DNA of 64,000 nucleotides from positions 1 through 64,000 of the forward strand of contig NZ_FOGO01000001.1 of NCBI RefSeq assembly GCF_900111245.1, written 5' to 3'. The notes under the pieces were generated by a model. That model ran no database searches and was not told where the DNA came from. It saw only the letters and a program-made list of their open reading frames with translations. A program made the translations under genes and the position numbers. Source of the stretch: Streptomyces qinglanensis. Its GTDB lineage: Bacteria; Actinomycetota; Actinomycetes; Streptomycetales; Streptomycetaceae. Shown one piece after another: positions 16,703 through 24,951 of this stretch. The stretch's first letter is position 1. Every line of letters starts with the position of its first letter.

Positions 16703-18121
16703 TCAGCGCCCCTCCTCGATGACCCGGTCCCTGCCCGCCAGCAGGCCGGTCGCCATCTGGGCCAGCATCAGCGCGGCCATCAGCAGCAGCGGAGCGTGCC
16801 AGCCTCCGCTGAGGTCGTGCAGCGAGCCGACCAGCAGCGGGCCGGGAATCGAGAGCAGATAGCCGGTGCTCTGCGCGAAGGCGGAGAGCTTGACCACGCC
16901 GGAGTGGGACCGGGACCGCATCCCGATCATGGTGAGGGCCAGCGGGAAGGCGCAGTTGGAGACGCCCAGCACCAGGGCCCACACCCAGGCGCCGGCGGCG
17001 GGGGCCAGCCACAGCCCCGCGTAACCCACCAGGCCGCACAGACCCAGCGCGACCACCAGCGGCCCCTGGTGCCGCATCCGGGCGGCCACCTTGGGCAGGA
17101 CGAAGGAGAGCGGCACCCCCATGCCCATGGTCACCGCGAGCAGCACACCGGCCGCCGAGGCGGAGACCCCGGCGTCGCGGAAGATCTGCGGAAGCCAGCC
17201 CATGGTGATGTAGGCGGCGGACGCCTGGAGGCCGAAGAAGACAGCGAGGGCCCACGCGGTGGGTGACGCGGCGATCCGCAGCCCCGGCGCGGTCTCCGAG
17301 GGAGCTGCCGGGCCGGGCGCCGTGCCGGCCGGCCCGGTGCGGCCCCGGTCGCGGGACTGCCCGGCGGCCTCGCCCTCGGCGGTGCGCGCGGGGACGGCTT
17401 CCTCCGCGGCCTGCGGTTCGGGGGCGCGAGCCGAGCGGTTGCGGGAGATCGCCGCCCACGGGACGAGGGCGACCGCCGCCGGCACCGCCCACGCACCCAG
17501 TCCGGCCCGCCAGCCGCCGCCGAGCGCGTCGGTCAGCGGCACCGTGACGGCGGCGGCGCCCGCCGTGCCCAGCGCGAGCGCCATGGAGTACAGCCCGGTC
17601 ATGGAGCCGACCCGGTCGGGGAACCAGTGCTTGACGATCACGGGCATCAGCACGTTGCTCACCGCGATCCCGGCCAGGGCCAGCGCGGTGGCGGCGAGGA
17701 ACGTGCCCGTACCGCCGGCCAGCGGCCGCAGCGCGAGCCCGAGGGTGATGGCGGCCATGCCGGCCAGCACGACGGGCGCGGGGCCGCGGCGCCGGGCCAG
17801 CCGCGGGGCGAGGCCGCCGAAGACGGCGAAACACAGCGGCGGTACCGAGGTCAGCAGCCCGGCCACGGTGCCGTTCATGTGCAGACCGCGCCGTACCTCC
17901 TCCAGCAGCGGACCGAGTCCGGATATGGCGGGGCGCAGGTTCAGGGCCGCGATGACGAGTCCGGCGGCGACGAGACCGAGCAGCCGGCGGGAGACCGCCG
18001 GCGTTGCGGCACCGGGTTCGGGCGGGGCCGCCGGGGTGTCGGCGGAGCGCGCGGGGGCGGTGCGGGTCCCCAGGTCGGTGGAAGGTGCGGAGTTCCTGCT
18101 GTCGTCGTCTGCCGATGCCAT
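16703..18121 (-). CDS. MFS transporter, CynX/NimT family
   Basis: 472 aa with 12 predicted transmembrane segments. The N-terminal 45 residues are Ala/Pro/Ser-rich and disordered; TM1 begins at about LLGLVAAGLVIAALNLRPAI, the family hallmark. A long hydrophilic loop separates the two halves (about 235-290, rich in Arg, Glu, Pro). CynX/NimT members move cyanate or 2-nitroimidazoles, but the substrate here is unknown. The ATG at 18119-18121 begins exactly 7 nt after a -10 element (TATGAT), so the mRNA is probably leaderless. It diverges from a GntR regulator and is likely its target. Confidence 0.88.
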   Translation of the reverse strand: MASADDDSRNSAPSTDLGTRTAPARSADTPAAPPEPGAATPAVSRRLLGLVAAGLVIAALNLRPAISGLGPLLEEVRRGLHMNGTVAGLLTSVPPLCFAVFGGLAPRLARRRGPAPVVLAGMAAITLGLALRPLAGGTGTFLAATALALAGIAVSNVLMPVIVKHWFPDRVGSMTGLYSMALALGTAGAAAVTVPLTDALGGGWRAGLGAWAVPAAVALVPWAAISRNRSARAPEPQAAEEAVPARTAEGEAAGQSRDRGRTGPAGTAPGPAAPSETAPGLRIAASPTAWALAVFFGLQASAAYITMGWLPQIFRDAGVSASAAGVLLAVTMGMGVPLSFVLPKVAARMRHQGPLVVALGLCGLVGYAGLWLAPAAGAWVWALVLGVSNCAFPLALTMIGMRSRSHSGVVKLSAFAQSTGYLLSIPGPLLVGSLHDLSGGWHAPLLLMAALMLAQMATGLLAGRDRVIEEGR

Positions 18122-18125
18122 GCGG

Positions 18126-18144
18126 CCCATCATAGAATCATGGG
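18126..18144. promoter_or_regulatory. palindromic operator with two facing -10 elements
   Basis: A 19-bp palindrome, CCCAT-n-AT-nnn-AT-n-ATGGG, ends one base before the GntR start codon. On the plus strand TAGAAT (18133-18138) is followed by 6 nt and then the GntR ATG. On the minus strand TATGAT (18134-18129) is followed by 7 nt and then the MFS ATG. Both genes thus appear leaderless and share one operator, probably bound by the GntR protein itself. Confidence 0.65.
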
Positions 18145-18882
18145 ATGAATACTGCCCAACCGCTTTCCCCTGCCTCGGCTGCCTCAGCCTCCTCGGCCCC
18201 CTCGCCGCCCCCGCTCTCGGCTCCCCAGCGCACACCCCTGGCCGCCCAGGTGATCGCGACGCTGCGCCAGCAGATCACCTCGGGCCGGTGGCCGGTGGGC
18301 AGCCGTATCCCCACCGAACCGGAGCTGGTCGAGCAGCTCGGGGTGGCCCGGAACACGGTGCGCGAGGCGGTGCGCGCCCTCGCGCACAACGGGCTGCTGG
18401 ACATCCGGCAGGGCTCGGGCACCTACGTGCTGGCCACCAGCGAGCTGGCCGGGGTGATGCACCGCCGATTCGCCGGCGCTGATCTGCGGCACGTGGCGGA
18501 GCTGCGGTCCGCGCTGGAGACGGCAGGCGCCCGGCTGGCCGCACGGCGGCGCACGGAAGCGGACCTGCGGGAGCTCGACGGCATGCTGGAGCGCCGGGAG
18601 ACGGCGTGGGACTCCGGCGATGTCGAACGCTTCATCGACGCCGACCGGAGTCTGCACATGGGGGTGCTCTCCGCCTCCCACAACGAGGTGCTGACCGGGG
18701 TGTACGCCGACCTCGGCGAGGTGCTGCGGTCCTATCTGCGGCAGGACGTGGGTGAGGAACTGCGCCCGGAGAACCACATGGACCACACCCGGCTGCTGGA
18801 CGCCATCCGGGCGCAGGACGCGGAGGCCGCCTCCGAGGAGGCGGCCTCGCACACGGCGGAGTGGGGACACGGGGCGCTGTAG
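18145..18882 (+). CDS. GntR family regulator, FadR/FCD type
   Basis: 245 aa. The N-terminal winged HTH (about 30-100: TPLAAQVIATLRQQITSGRW; EPELVEQLGVARNTVREAVR) precedes the all-helical FCD effector domain (ELRSALETAGARLAARRRTE; DADRSLHMGVLSASHNEVL; DHTRLLDAIRAQDAEAA), which typically binds organic acids via a metal site. The HTH is complete. It diverges from the MFS gene through an operator palindrome, so it probably represses that transporter and itself. Confidence 0.9.
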   Translation: MNTAQPLSPASAASASSAPSPPPLSAPQRTPLAAQVIATLRQQITSGRWPVGSRIPTEPELVEQLGVARNTVREAVRALAHNGLLDIRQGSGTYVLATSELAGVMHRRFAGADLRHVAELRSALETAGARLAARRRTEADLRELDGMLERRETAWDSGDVERFIDADRSLHMGVLSASHNEVLTGVYADLGEVLRSYLRQDVGEELRPENHMDHTRLLDAIRAQDAEAASEEAASHTAEWGHGAL

Positions 18883-18949
18883 CGGACCGCCCCGCCGCGG
18901 GCCGGGGGCCGTGCAGCGGGGCGGAGCCCGGCGGCCGGGCCCGCCACGG

Positions 18950-18969
18950 GGCCGGGGGCGGCCCCGGCC
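18950..18969. terminator. GC-rich hairpin between GntR and fabI genes
   Basis: 8-bp stem GGCCGGGG (18950-18957) and CCCCGGCC (18962-18969), 4-nt loop, in the 103-bp space between two convergent genes. It is embedded in other GC-rich palindromes. Confidence 0.45.
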
Positions 18970-18985
18970 GCGCCCCGGCGGGGGG

Positions 18986-19756
18986 TCAGGCCCCCATCAT
19001 GTGCACGCCGCCGTCGACGTGCACGATCTCGCCCGTGGTGCGGGGGAAGAAGTCCGACAGCAGGGCGACGACACCGCGGCCGGCCGGCTCCGGGTCGGTC
19101 AGCTCCCAGCCGATCGGGGCACGGTGGTTCCACACGTCGGCCAGCTCCTCGAAGCCCGGGATGGACTTGGCCGCCATGGACTTGATGGGCCCGGCCGAGA
19201 CCAGGTTGCAGCGGATGCCCCGGGGGCCCAGGTCCCGCGCCAGGTAGCGGCTGGTGGACTCCAGGGCCGCCTTGGCCACGCCCATCCAGTCGTACTTGGG
19301 CCAGGCGATCTGCGCGTCGAAGGTGAGGCCGACGACCGAGCTGCCCTCGTGCAGCAGCGGCAGGCAGGCCATGGTGAGCGACTTGAGCGAGTACGCCGAG
19401 ACGTGCACGGCGGTGCTGACGTCCTCCCAGGCCGCGCCGAGGAAGTCGAAGGCGCCCTGCGGACCGAAGGCGATCGAGTGCACGACCCCGTCCACCCGCG
19501 CGTCCGGACCCCAGTGCTCGCGGATCCGGTCGGCGAGCCCGTCCAGGTGCTCCTGGTTGCTGACGTCCAGCTCGATGACGGGCACGGCCTCGGGCAGCCG
19601 CTTGGCGATGCGCTCGACCAGGGAGAGCCGGCCGAAGCCGGTGAGGATGACCTCGGCACCCTGCTCCTGTGCGACCTTCGCCGCGTGGAAGGCGATCGAC
19701 CCGTCGGTGATGACGCCCGTGACCAGGACGCGCTTTCCAGCGAGGATTCCGCTCAT
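18986..19756 (-). CDS. fabI: enoyl-[acyl-carrier-protein] reductase (InhA/FabI type)
   Basis: 256 aa. NADH-dependent enoyl-ACP reductase of type II fatty acid synthesis, reducing the trans-2-enoyl double bond each cycle. The N terminus (GKRVLVTGVITDGSIAFHAA) has the FabI cofactor motif, and the active-site Tyr-x6-Lys is YDWMGVAK. The C terminus matches InhA-like enzymes (PIKSMAAKSIPGFEELADVW). The start is 2 nt after the fabG stop codon, so the pair is translationally coupled. Confidence 0.95.
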   Translation of the reverse strand: MSGILAGKRVLVTGVITDGSIAFHAAKVAQEQGAEVILTGFGRLSLVERIAKRLPEAVPVIELDVSNQEHLDGLADRIREHWGPDARVDGVVHSIAFGPQGAFDFLGAAWEDVSTAVHVSAYSLKSLTMACLPLLHEGSSVVGLTFDAQIAWPKYDWMGVAKAALESTSRYLARDLGPRGIRCNLVSAGPIKSMAAKSIPGFEELADVWNHRAPIGWELTDPEPAGRGVVALLSDFFPRTTGEIVHVDGGVHMMGA

Positions 19757-19758
19757 GT

Positions 19759-20541
<783 letters not shown>

Positions 20542-20686
20542 CTATCCGGCGCCACCGGGCCGCGAGCACTCGGGCACGGACAGGGGCATCCGCGGCCTCC
20601 TGTGGGGTCCCTACAGAAACGCCCGTTCCCCGGCGGGGGTGAACTGCCCCGGCCACCGGCGCGGGTACGGGCGCATAGACTTTCCC

Positions 20687-20728
20687 GTGACCGTATCGAG
20701 CACCCACCACACCAGGACAGTGACGTGA
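20687..20728 (+). CDS. possible 13-codon leader ORF of tyrS
   Basis: GTG-initiated ORF MTVSSTHHTRTVT. A -10-like TAGACT (20676-20681) ends 5 nt before it, so it could be the leaderless start of the message. Its TGA overlaps the tyrS GTG by 4 nt (GTGA). It has no Tyr codon, so a classical attenuation peptide is unlikely; coupling of tyrS translation is more plausible. The evidence is positional only. Confidence 0.3.
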   Translation: MTVSSTHHTRTVT

Positions 20729-22143
20729 CACGCCTCGGCGACTCCGTACAGCGCGCCAGCGAGCTGCTGGCCCAGGACCTCTCCACCGACACGAACGTCG
20801 AGCGGCTGCTCGCGGAGACCGGGGCGCGGCGCTGTCTGGACCTGAGCGACCTGTCCGCCGAGGAGCAGGCCGAGCTGATCGGGGCGCGGTCGGTCGACCT
20901 GCTGCCGTCGGTGGAGAAGCTGGCCGAGCGGATCGAGGAGCGGGCGGCCCAGGGCAAGGGCCTGCACATCAAGCTGGGCATCGACCCCACGATGCCGGAC
21001 GTGCACCTGGGGCACGCGGTGCCGGTCATCGTGCTCAGCCGCTTCCAGCGGATGGGCCACGACGTCACACTGATCATCGGCGACTTCACCGCCAAGATCG
21101 GCGACCCCTCGGGCCGCACGGCCGAGCGTCCCCCGCTGACCGACGAGGACATCGCGCGGAACCTCTCCGGATACCAGGAGCAGGTGCGGCCGTTCTTCGA
21201 CTTCGAGAAGGTGCGCTTCGCACGCAACAGCGACTGGCTGGCCCCCTTCACGCTGCCGGAGCTGCTGGGCCTGCTGACACAGGTGCCGGTCTCCGCGCTG
21301 CTCCAGCGGGAGGACTTCCGCAACCGGCTCTCGGAGGGCTCCGGCCTGACGATGTCCGAGCTGCTCTACCCCGTCGCCCAGGCCCTCGACTCGGTCGAGC
21401 TGGACTGCGACGTGGAGCTGGGCGGCGTCGACCAGCTCCTCAACCTCCAGATGGGCCGCCGGATGATGGAGGTACGCGGGCAGCAGCCGCAGCTCGTGGT
21501 CACCATGCCGCTGGTCGAGGGCACCGACGGCTCGGGCGCCAAGATGTCCAAGTCCAAGGGCAACTACGTGGGGCTCGGCAGCGCTCCCGACGAGATCTTC
21601 GGCAAGATCATGTCGATTCCGGACCGGCTGATGGCCCCCTACCTGCGCGCCTGGACGGAGTGGACCGACGCCGAGATCGACCAGGTGACGGCCCGCATCG
21701 ACGCGGGTGCGCTGCACCCCATGGACCTGAAGAAGGTGCTGGCCGGCGAGGTCGTGGCAGCCCTGCACGGAGTGCCCGCCGCGATGGCGGCCCGCACGCA
21801 CTTCGTGGCCCAGTTCTCCAAGAAGTCCTTCTCCGATCTGGAGACGCTCCCCTGCGTCGCGCTGGACGAGCACGGCGAGGAGGGCGTCGCCGCGGTGCTG
21901 ACCAAGGTCCTGGAGTTCACACCGAGCGCGTCGGCCGCCCGCCGCATCGCGAAGCAGAACGGGCTGCGGCTGATCGTCGAGAAGGCGGGCCAGAAGCAGC
22001 AGTCCGTGGTGCTCTCCGAGACGGAGGCGCTGCGCCCGCTCGCGGAGGTCGCCCGCGAGGCGGTCGCCGCGCAGGCCGACGGGCTCGCGGACACGCTGTA
22101 CCTGAAGGCGGGGCGCAAGGTGGCCGAGATCCGCGGGCTGTGA
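20725..22143 (+). CDS. tyrS: tyrosine--tRNA ligase, KMSKS (TyrRS2/TyrZ-like) type
   Basis: 472 aa. Charges tRNA-Tyr with tyrosine. The class I HIGH motif is HLGH in GIDPTMPDVHLGHAVPV near residue 92, and the second signature is GAKMSKSKGN. The KMSKS form marks the TyrZ/TyrRS2 clade; the TyrRS1 clade has KFGKT/S. About 75 residues precede the catalytic domain, far more than usual, including a region ERLLAETGARRCLDLSDLSA of unknown role. The C terminus holds an S4-like RNA-binding end (SAARRIAKQNGLRLIVEKAG). The GTG at 20725 follows AGGA at 20714 and overlaps a short upstream ORF. Confidence 0.9.
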   Translation: MTRLGDSVQRASELLAQDLSTDTNVERLLAETGARRCLDLSDLSAEEQAELIGARSVDLLPSVEKLAERIEERAAQGKGLHIKLGIDPTMPDVHLGHAVPVIVLSRFQRMGHDVTLIIGDFTAKIGDPSGRTAERPPLTDEDIARNLSGYQEQVRPFFDFEKVRFARNSDWLAPFTLPELLGLLTQVPVSALLQREDFRNRLSEGSGLTMSELLYPVAQALDSVELDCDVELGGVDQLLNLQMGRRMMEVRGQQPQLVVTMPLVEGTDGSGAKMSKSKGNYVGLGSAPDEIFGKIMSIPDRLMAPYLRAWTEWTDAEIDQVTARIDAGALHPMDLKKVLAGEVVAALHGVPAAMAARTHFVAQFSKKSFSDLETLPCVALDEHGEEGVAAVLTKVLEFTPSASAARRIAKQNGLRLIVEKAGQKQQSVVLSETEALRPLAEVAREAVAAQADGLADTLYLKAGRKVAEIRGL

Positions 22144-22409
22144 CCGGACCGCGGGCCGCCCGGTTCGGTGCCCCGCCCGGAGACGGCACACGGGGGCGGC
22201 GCCGGGGAGCCGGCACACTCCGCGAGCCCCGGCGCGCGGCCCGGGTACGCCCCCTGCCGGATCCGCCGCACCGCCGTCCTGCGCAGGGCGGCCGGTCCGG
22301 CCCGCGCGGCGCCCCGGTCTCGTGGCGGACGCATCCGAGGCGTACCGTGGAAAGCGTCCGGATCTCCGCGCACGGCCGCGGGGAACGGCAGGTGAGCAGG
22401 TGGTGAAGA

Positions 22410-22793
22410 GTGACGCGGAAGCAGCACCAGCCCGAGGTTTTCCGGATCACCGGGGCCCGCCAGGGCCTGCAGGAGGACGTGCGCGGAAGGCAGCGGCGCT
22501 ATGTGATCTCCATGCTGGTCCGCACCCTCGCCGTCATCCTCACCGTGGTGCTGTGGAACGTGGAGCGCCCACTGGCAGTGGCCACCCTGGTGATCGGACT
22601 GATCCTGCCCTACATCGCGGTGGTGATCGCCAACGCGGGCCGCGAGAACGCGCCTTCGGCTCCCCCGGCCGCTCCTCCGCCGGAACCTCCGCAGCGGGCG
22701 GTGGAGGGCTCCCGGGTGACGAAAGCGGGCGACAGAACCACGCCGGACGACGCGGATCGGGCCTCGAACGAGGCCGCGAGCGGCCGCAGTTGA
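22410..22793 (+). CDS. DUF3099 membrane protein
   Basis: 127 aa. DUF3099 proteins are two-TM proteins of unknown role found in actinobacteria. After the soluble start (FRITGARQGLQEDVRGRQRR) come two adjacent transmembrane segments (YVISMLVRTLAVILTVVLWN and ATLVIGLILPYIAVVIANAG), then an acidic, Pro-rich tail of about 50 residues. GTG start at 22410. Located after tyrS, from which it is 266 bp away. Confidence 0.85.
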   Translation: MTRKQHQPEVFRITGARQGLQEDVRGRQRRYVISMLVRTLAVILTVVLWNVERPLAVATLVIGLILPYIAVVIANAGRENAPSAPPAAPPPEPPQRAVEGSRVTKAGDRTTPDDADRASNEAASGRS

Positions 22794-22914
22794 TCTGGTT
22801 CTTCGCACAAACCTCAAGAAAACCTCAGATCAATCCTGCGGTTCCGGTGCACCACGGCCGCCCCCGCATGCCATACTTCATGTGCGCTCCGCATCCCCCG
22901 TCGGAGCGATGGAC

Positions 22915-22952
22915 CGACGCCGGGCGGCTCCCCCCGTGGCTGCCCGGCGTCG
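22915..22952 (+). terminator. hairpin terminator after the DUF3099 gene
   Basis: 11-bp stem CGACGCCGGGC (22915-22925) and GCCCGGCGTCG (22942-22952), loop 16 nt, followed by a short T/A-rich stretch (CTTAATAT) that also contains the -10 of the next gene. Confidence 0.6.
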
Positions 22953-22967
22953 CTTAATATCCGGACC

Positions 22968-23231
22968 GTGAGGCAGGATGAAGCGGTGATCCCCTCCGCC
23001 TCCCCCTCCGAAGAGGGACCCGAGACCCCGATCTGCTCCGCCAAGGGCTGCCGCGAGCCGGCCGTGTGGGTGCTCGCCTGGAACAACCCCAAGCTGCACA
23101 CCCCCGACCGCCGCAAGACCTGGCTGGCCTGCGAGGAACACCGCGAACACCTGTCGAAGTTCCTGGGCGCCCGCGGCTTCCTGAAGGACACCGTGCCGCT
23201 CGCAGAATGGCACGCGCCCGACGACGGCTGA
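22968..23231 (+). CDS. small cysteine-containing protein, hypothetical
   Basis: 87 aa. Its core CSAKGCREPAVWVLAWNNPK...CEEHREHLSKFLGARGFL holds three Cys and a conserved His, suggesting a zinc knuckle; I do not recognise an enzymatic fold. A clear -10, TAATAT (22955-22960), is followed by 7 nt and then the GTG, so the mRNA is almost certainly leaderless. The protein is conserved next to moaA in Streptomyces. Function unknown. Confidence 0.78.
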   Translation: MRQDEAVIPSASPSEEGPETPICSAKGCREPAVWVLAWNNPKLHTPDRRKTWLACEEHREHLSKFLGARGFLKDTVPLAEWHAPDDG

Positions 23232-23255
23232 CCCCGCAGTGCCGCCCCGCCCGGG

Positions 23256-24245
23256 TCAGCCCCCGATGGCCGACATCGGGCGCTGCGGCTGGACGAACGA
23301 CGGGTCGTCGATACCGGCACCCGCCTTCTTGCCCCACATCGCCTTCCGCCACCGCTCCGCGATCTCCGCGTCGGACGCCCCGCCGCGCAGCGCGCCCCGC
23401 AGATCGGACTCCTCGGTGGCGAACAGACAGGTGCGCACCTGCCCGTCCGCGGTCAGCCGGGTACGGTCGCAGGCCCGGCAGAAGGGGCGGGTGACCGAGG
23501 CGATCACCCCGACCCGCTGCGGGCCGCCGTCCACCAGCCAGCGCTCCGCGGGCGCCGAGCCGCGCTCCTCCTGCTGCTCCGGAGTCAGCGTGAAACGGGT
23601 GCGCAGCGACGCCAGGATGTCCCCGGCGGTGATCATGCCCTCGCGCTGCCAGCCGTGCTGCGCGTCCAACGGCATCTGCTCGATGAACCGCAGCTCATAG
23701 CCCTCCTCCAGCGCCCAGGACAGCAGCTCGGGAGCCTCCTGGTCGTTGAGACCGGGCATCAGCACCGCGTTGACCTTCACCGGCGTCAGCCCCGCCGCCC
23801 GCGCCGCGGCCAGCCCGCGCAGCACGTCCGCGTGGCGCTTGCGGCGGGTCATCCGCCGGAACGTCTCGGGGTCGAGCGTGTCCAGCGAGACGTTCACCCG
23901 GTCCAGCCCGGCCTCCCGCAGCGCCTCCGCCGTGCGCTCCAGCCCGATGCCATTGGTGGTCAGCGACATTCTGGGACGGGCCGGCAGCTCGGCGCAGCGC
24001 GCCACGACACCGGCCAGCCCCGGACGCAGCAGCGGCTCACCTCCGGTGAACCGCACCTCGGTGACCCCGAGCTTGGCGGTGGCGATCCGGACCAGCCGGA
24101 CGATCTCGTCGTCGGTCAGCAGCTCGGGCTTGGCGAGCCACTGCAGTCCTTCTTCCGGCATGCAGTACGTGCAGCGCAGATTGCAGCGGTCGGTCAGCGA
24201 AACGCGCAGGTCGGTGGCGACCCGCCCATAGGTGTCCAGCAGCAT
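23256..24245 (-). CDS. moaA: GTP 3',8-cyclase MoaA (molybdenum cofactor)
   Basis: 329-aa radical SAM enzyme that opens GTP to 3',8-cyclo-GTP, the first step of molybdopterin synthesis. N-terminal [4Fe-4S] motif CNLRCTYC near residue 27, then FTGGEPLLRPG. The C-terminal second cluster is CRACDRTRLT with a further Cys in VRTCLF. The end PMSAIGG carries the GG tail seen in MoaA. ATG at 24243-24245 with GGAGG 9 nt upstream. No other moa genes are nearby. Confidence 0.96.
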   Translation of the reverse strand: MLLDTYGRVATDLRVSLTDRCNLRCTYCMPEEGLQWLAKPELLTDDEIVRLVRIATAKLGVTEVRFTGGEPLLRPGLAGVVARCAELPARPRMSLTTNGIGLERTAEALREAGLDRVNVSLDTLDPETFRRMTRRKRHADVLRGLAAARAAGLTPVKVNAVLMPGLNDQEAPELLSWALEEGYELRFIEQMPLDAQHGWQREGMITAGDILASLRTRFTLTPEQQEERGSAPAERWLVDGGPQRVGVIASVTRPFCRACDRTRLTADGQVRTCLFATEESDLRGALRGGASDAEIAERWRKAMWGKKAGAGIDDPSFVQPQRPMSAIGG

Positions 24246-24951
24246 GCTGACAGCCCTCCCAAGTGCGTGATCTGCTTCGCAGCGTAAGTCACGTATGTGA
24301 CATCCGACAGCTTCCGCTGTTGCGGGGTCGCACCTGCGAGGGCGCTGGCGCGCCGGCCCCCGCATCCGCGACTCCCTTCGCGGGGGGCGTCTTCGCGGGG
24401 TCGGTTCCCCTCCGCGGGTGGCCCGGCTCCGTGGGGGCACGCCCCCTGACGTCCCGGCCCTCCCCTTCGCGGGGGGCGCAATGTGGGGGCACGCCCCCTG
24501 GCGTTTTCGGCTGCCGCCGAGCGGTCGTGTCGGGGGGCGCTGCCCCCCAACGGCCCCCCGCTAAGTGGGCTCCGCCCCCTTAGAAACCCCCAGGCACCAC
24601 AACTTCTCCCTCCCCCTCCCGTATCCGGCAACCGCCGGGGGCCTCTCGACTGCGGGAGCGCTCTTGTGCTGTGACGGACGGCATCAGGACACTTCCCGCA
24701 CCCGACGGACCAAAGGCTGGCGCGGAACACACGTACGCAAGGTCTTGCGTGGGTGCGGCTGGGGGTCCTAGGGGGCGAAGCCCCCTAGCGGGGGGCTGTT
24801 GGGGGGCGGAGCCGCCCCAACGCCCGTCCGGCGAGGACAAAGGGGGCTCGGGGGCGAAGCCCCCGACAACGGCGCCGCACCGAGGCAAACAACGGACGGG
24901 GGCACCCAGCGAAGGGGGGAGGCGGCGCCCCCGCGAAGGGGGCGCCCGGCG
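24246..24951. repeat. 706-bp intergenic island of palindromic G/C repeats
   Basis: The stretch is filled with GGGGGC/GCCCCC palindromes. GTGGGGGCACGCCCCCTG occurs at 24431-24448 and again at 24483-24500. Two longer elements of about 60 bp face each other: 24531-24595 and, inverted, 24759-24820, with near-identical sequence (TAGCGGGGGG core; TTGGGGGGC flank). Another GGGGGCGAAGCCCCC lies at 24850-24864. There is no ORF with coding character. This resembles dispersed REP-like elements found in Streptomyces genomes, but a genome-wide count cannot be made from one window. Confidence 0.75.
24924..24946 (-). terminator. hairpin next to the actP stop codon
   Basis: Perfect 9-bp stem GGCGCCCCC (24924-24932) and GGGGGCGCC (24938-24946) with a 5-nt loop, 5 bp beyond the actP stop. 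It could be a terminator or simply the last member of the palindrome island. Confidence 0.55.

Noticed and set aside
20560..20725. T-box riboswitch before tyrS
   Set aside because: No T-box consensus and no specifier stem; the region is short and open.
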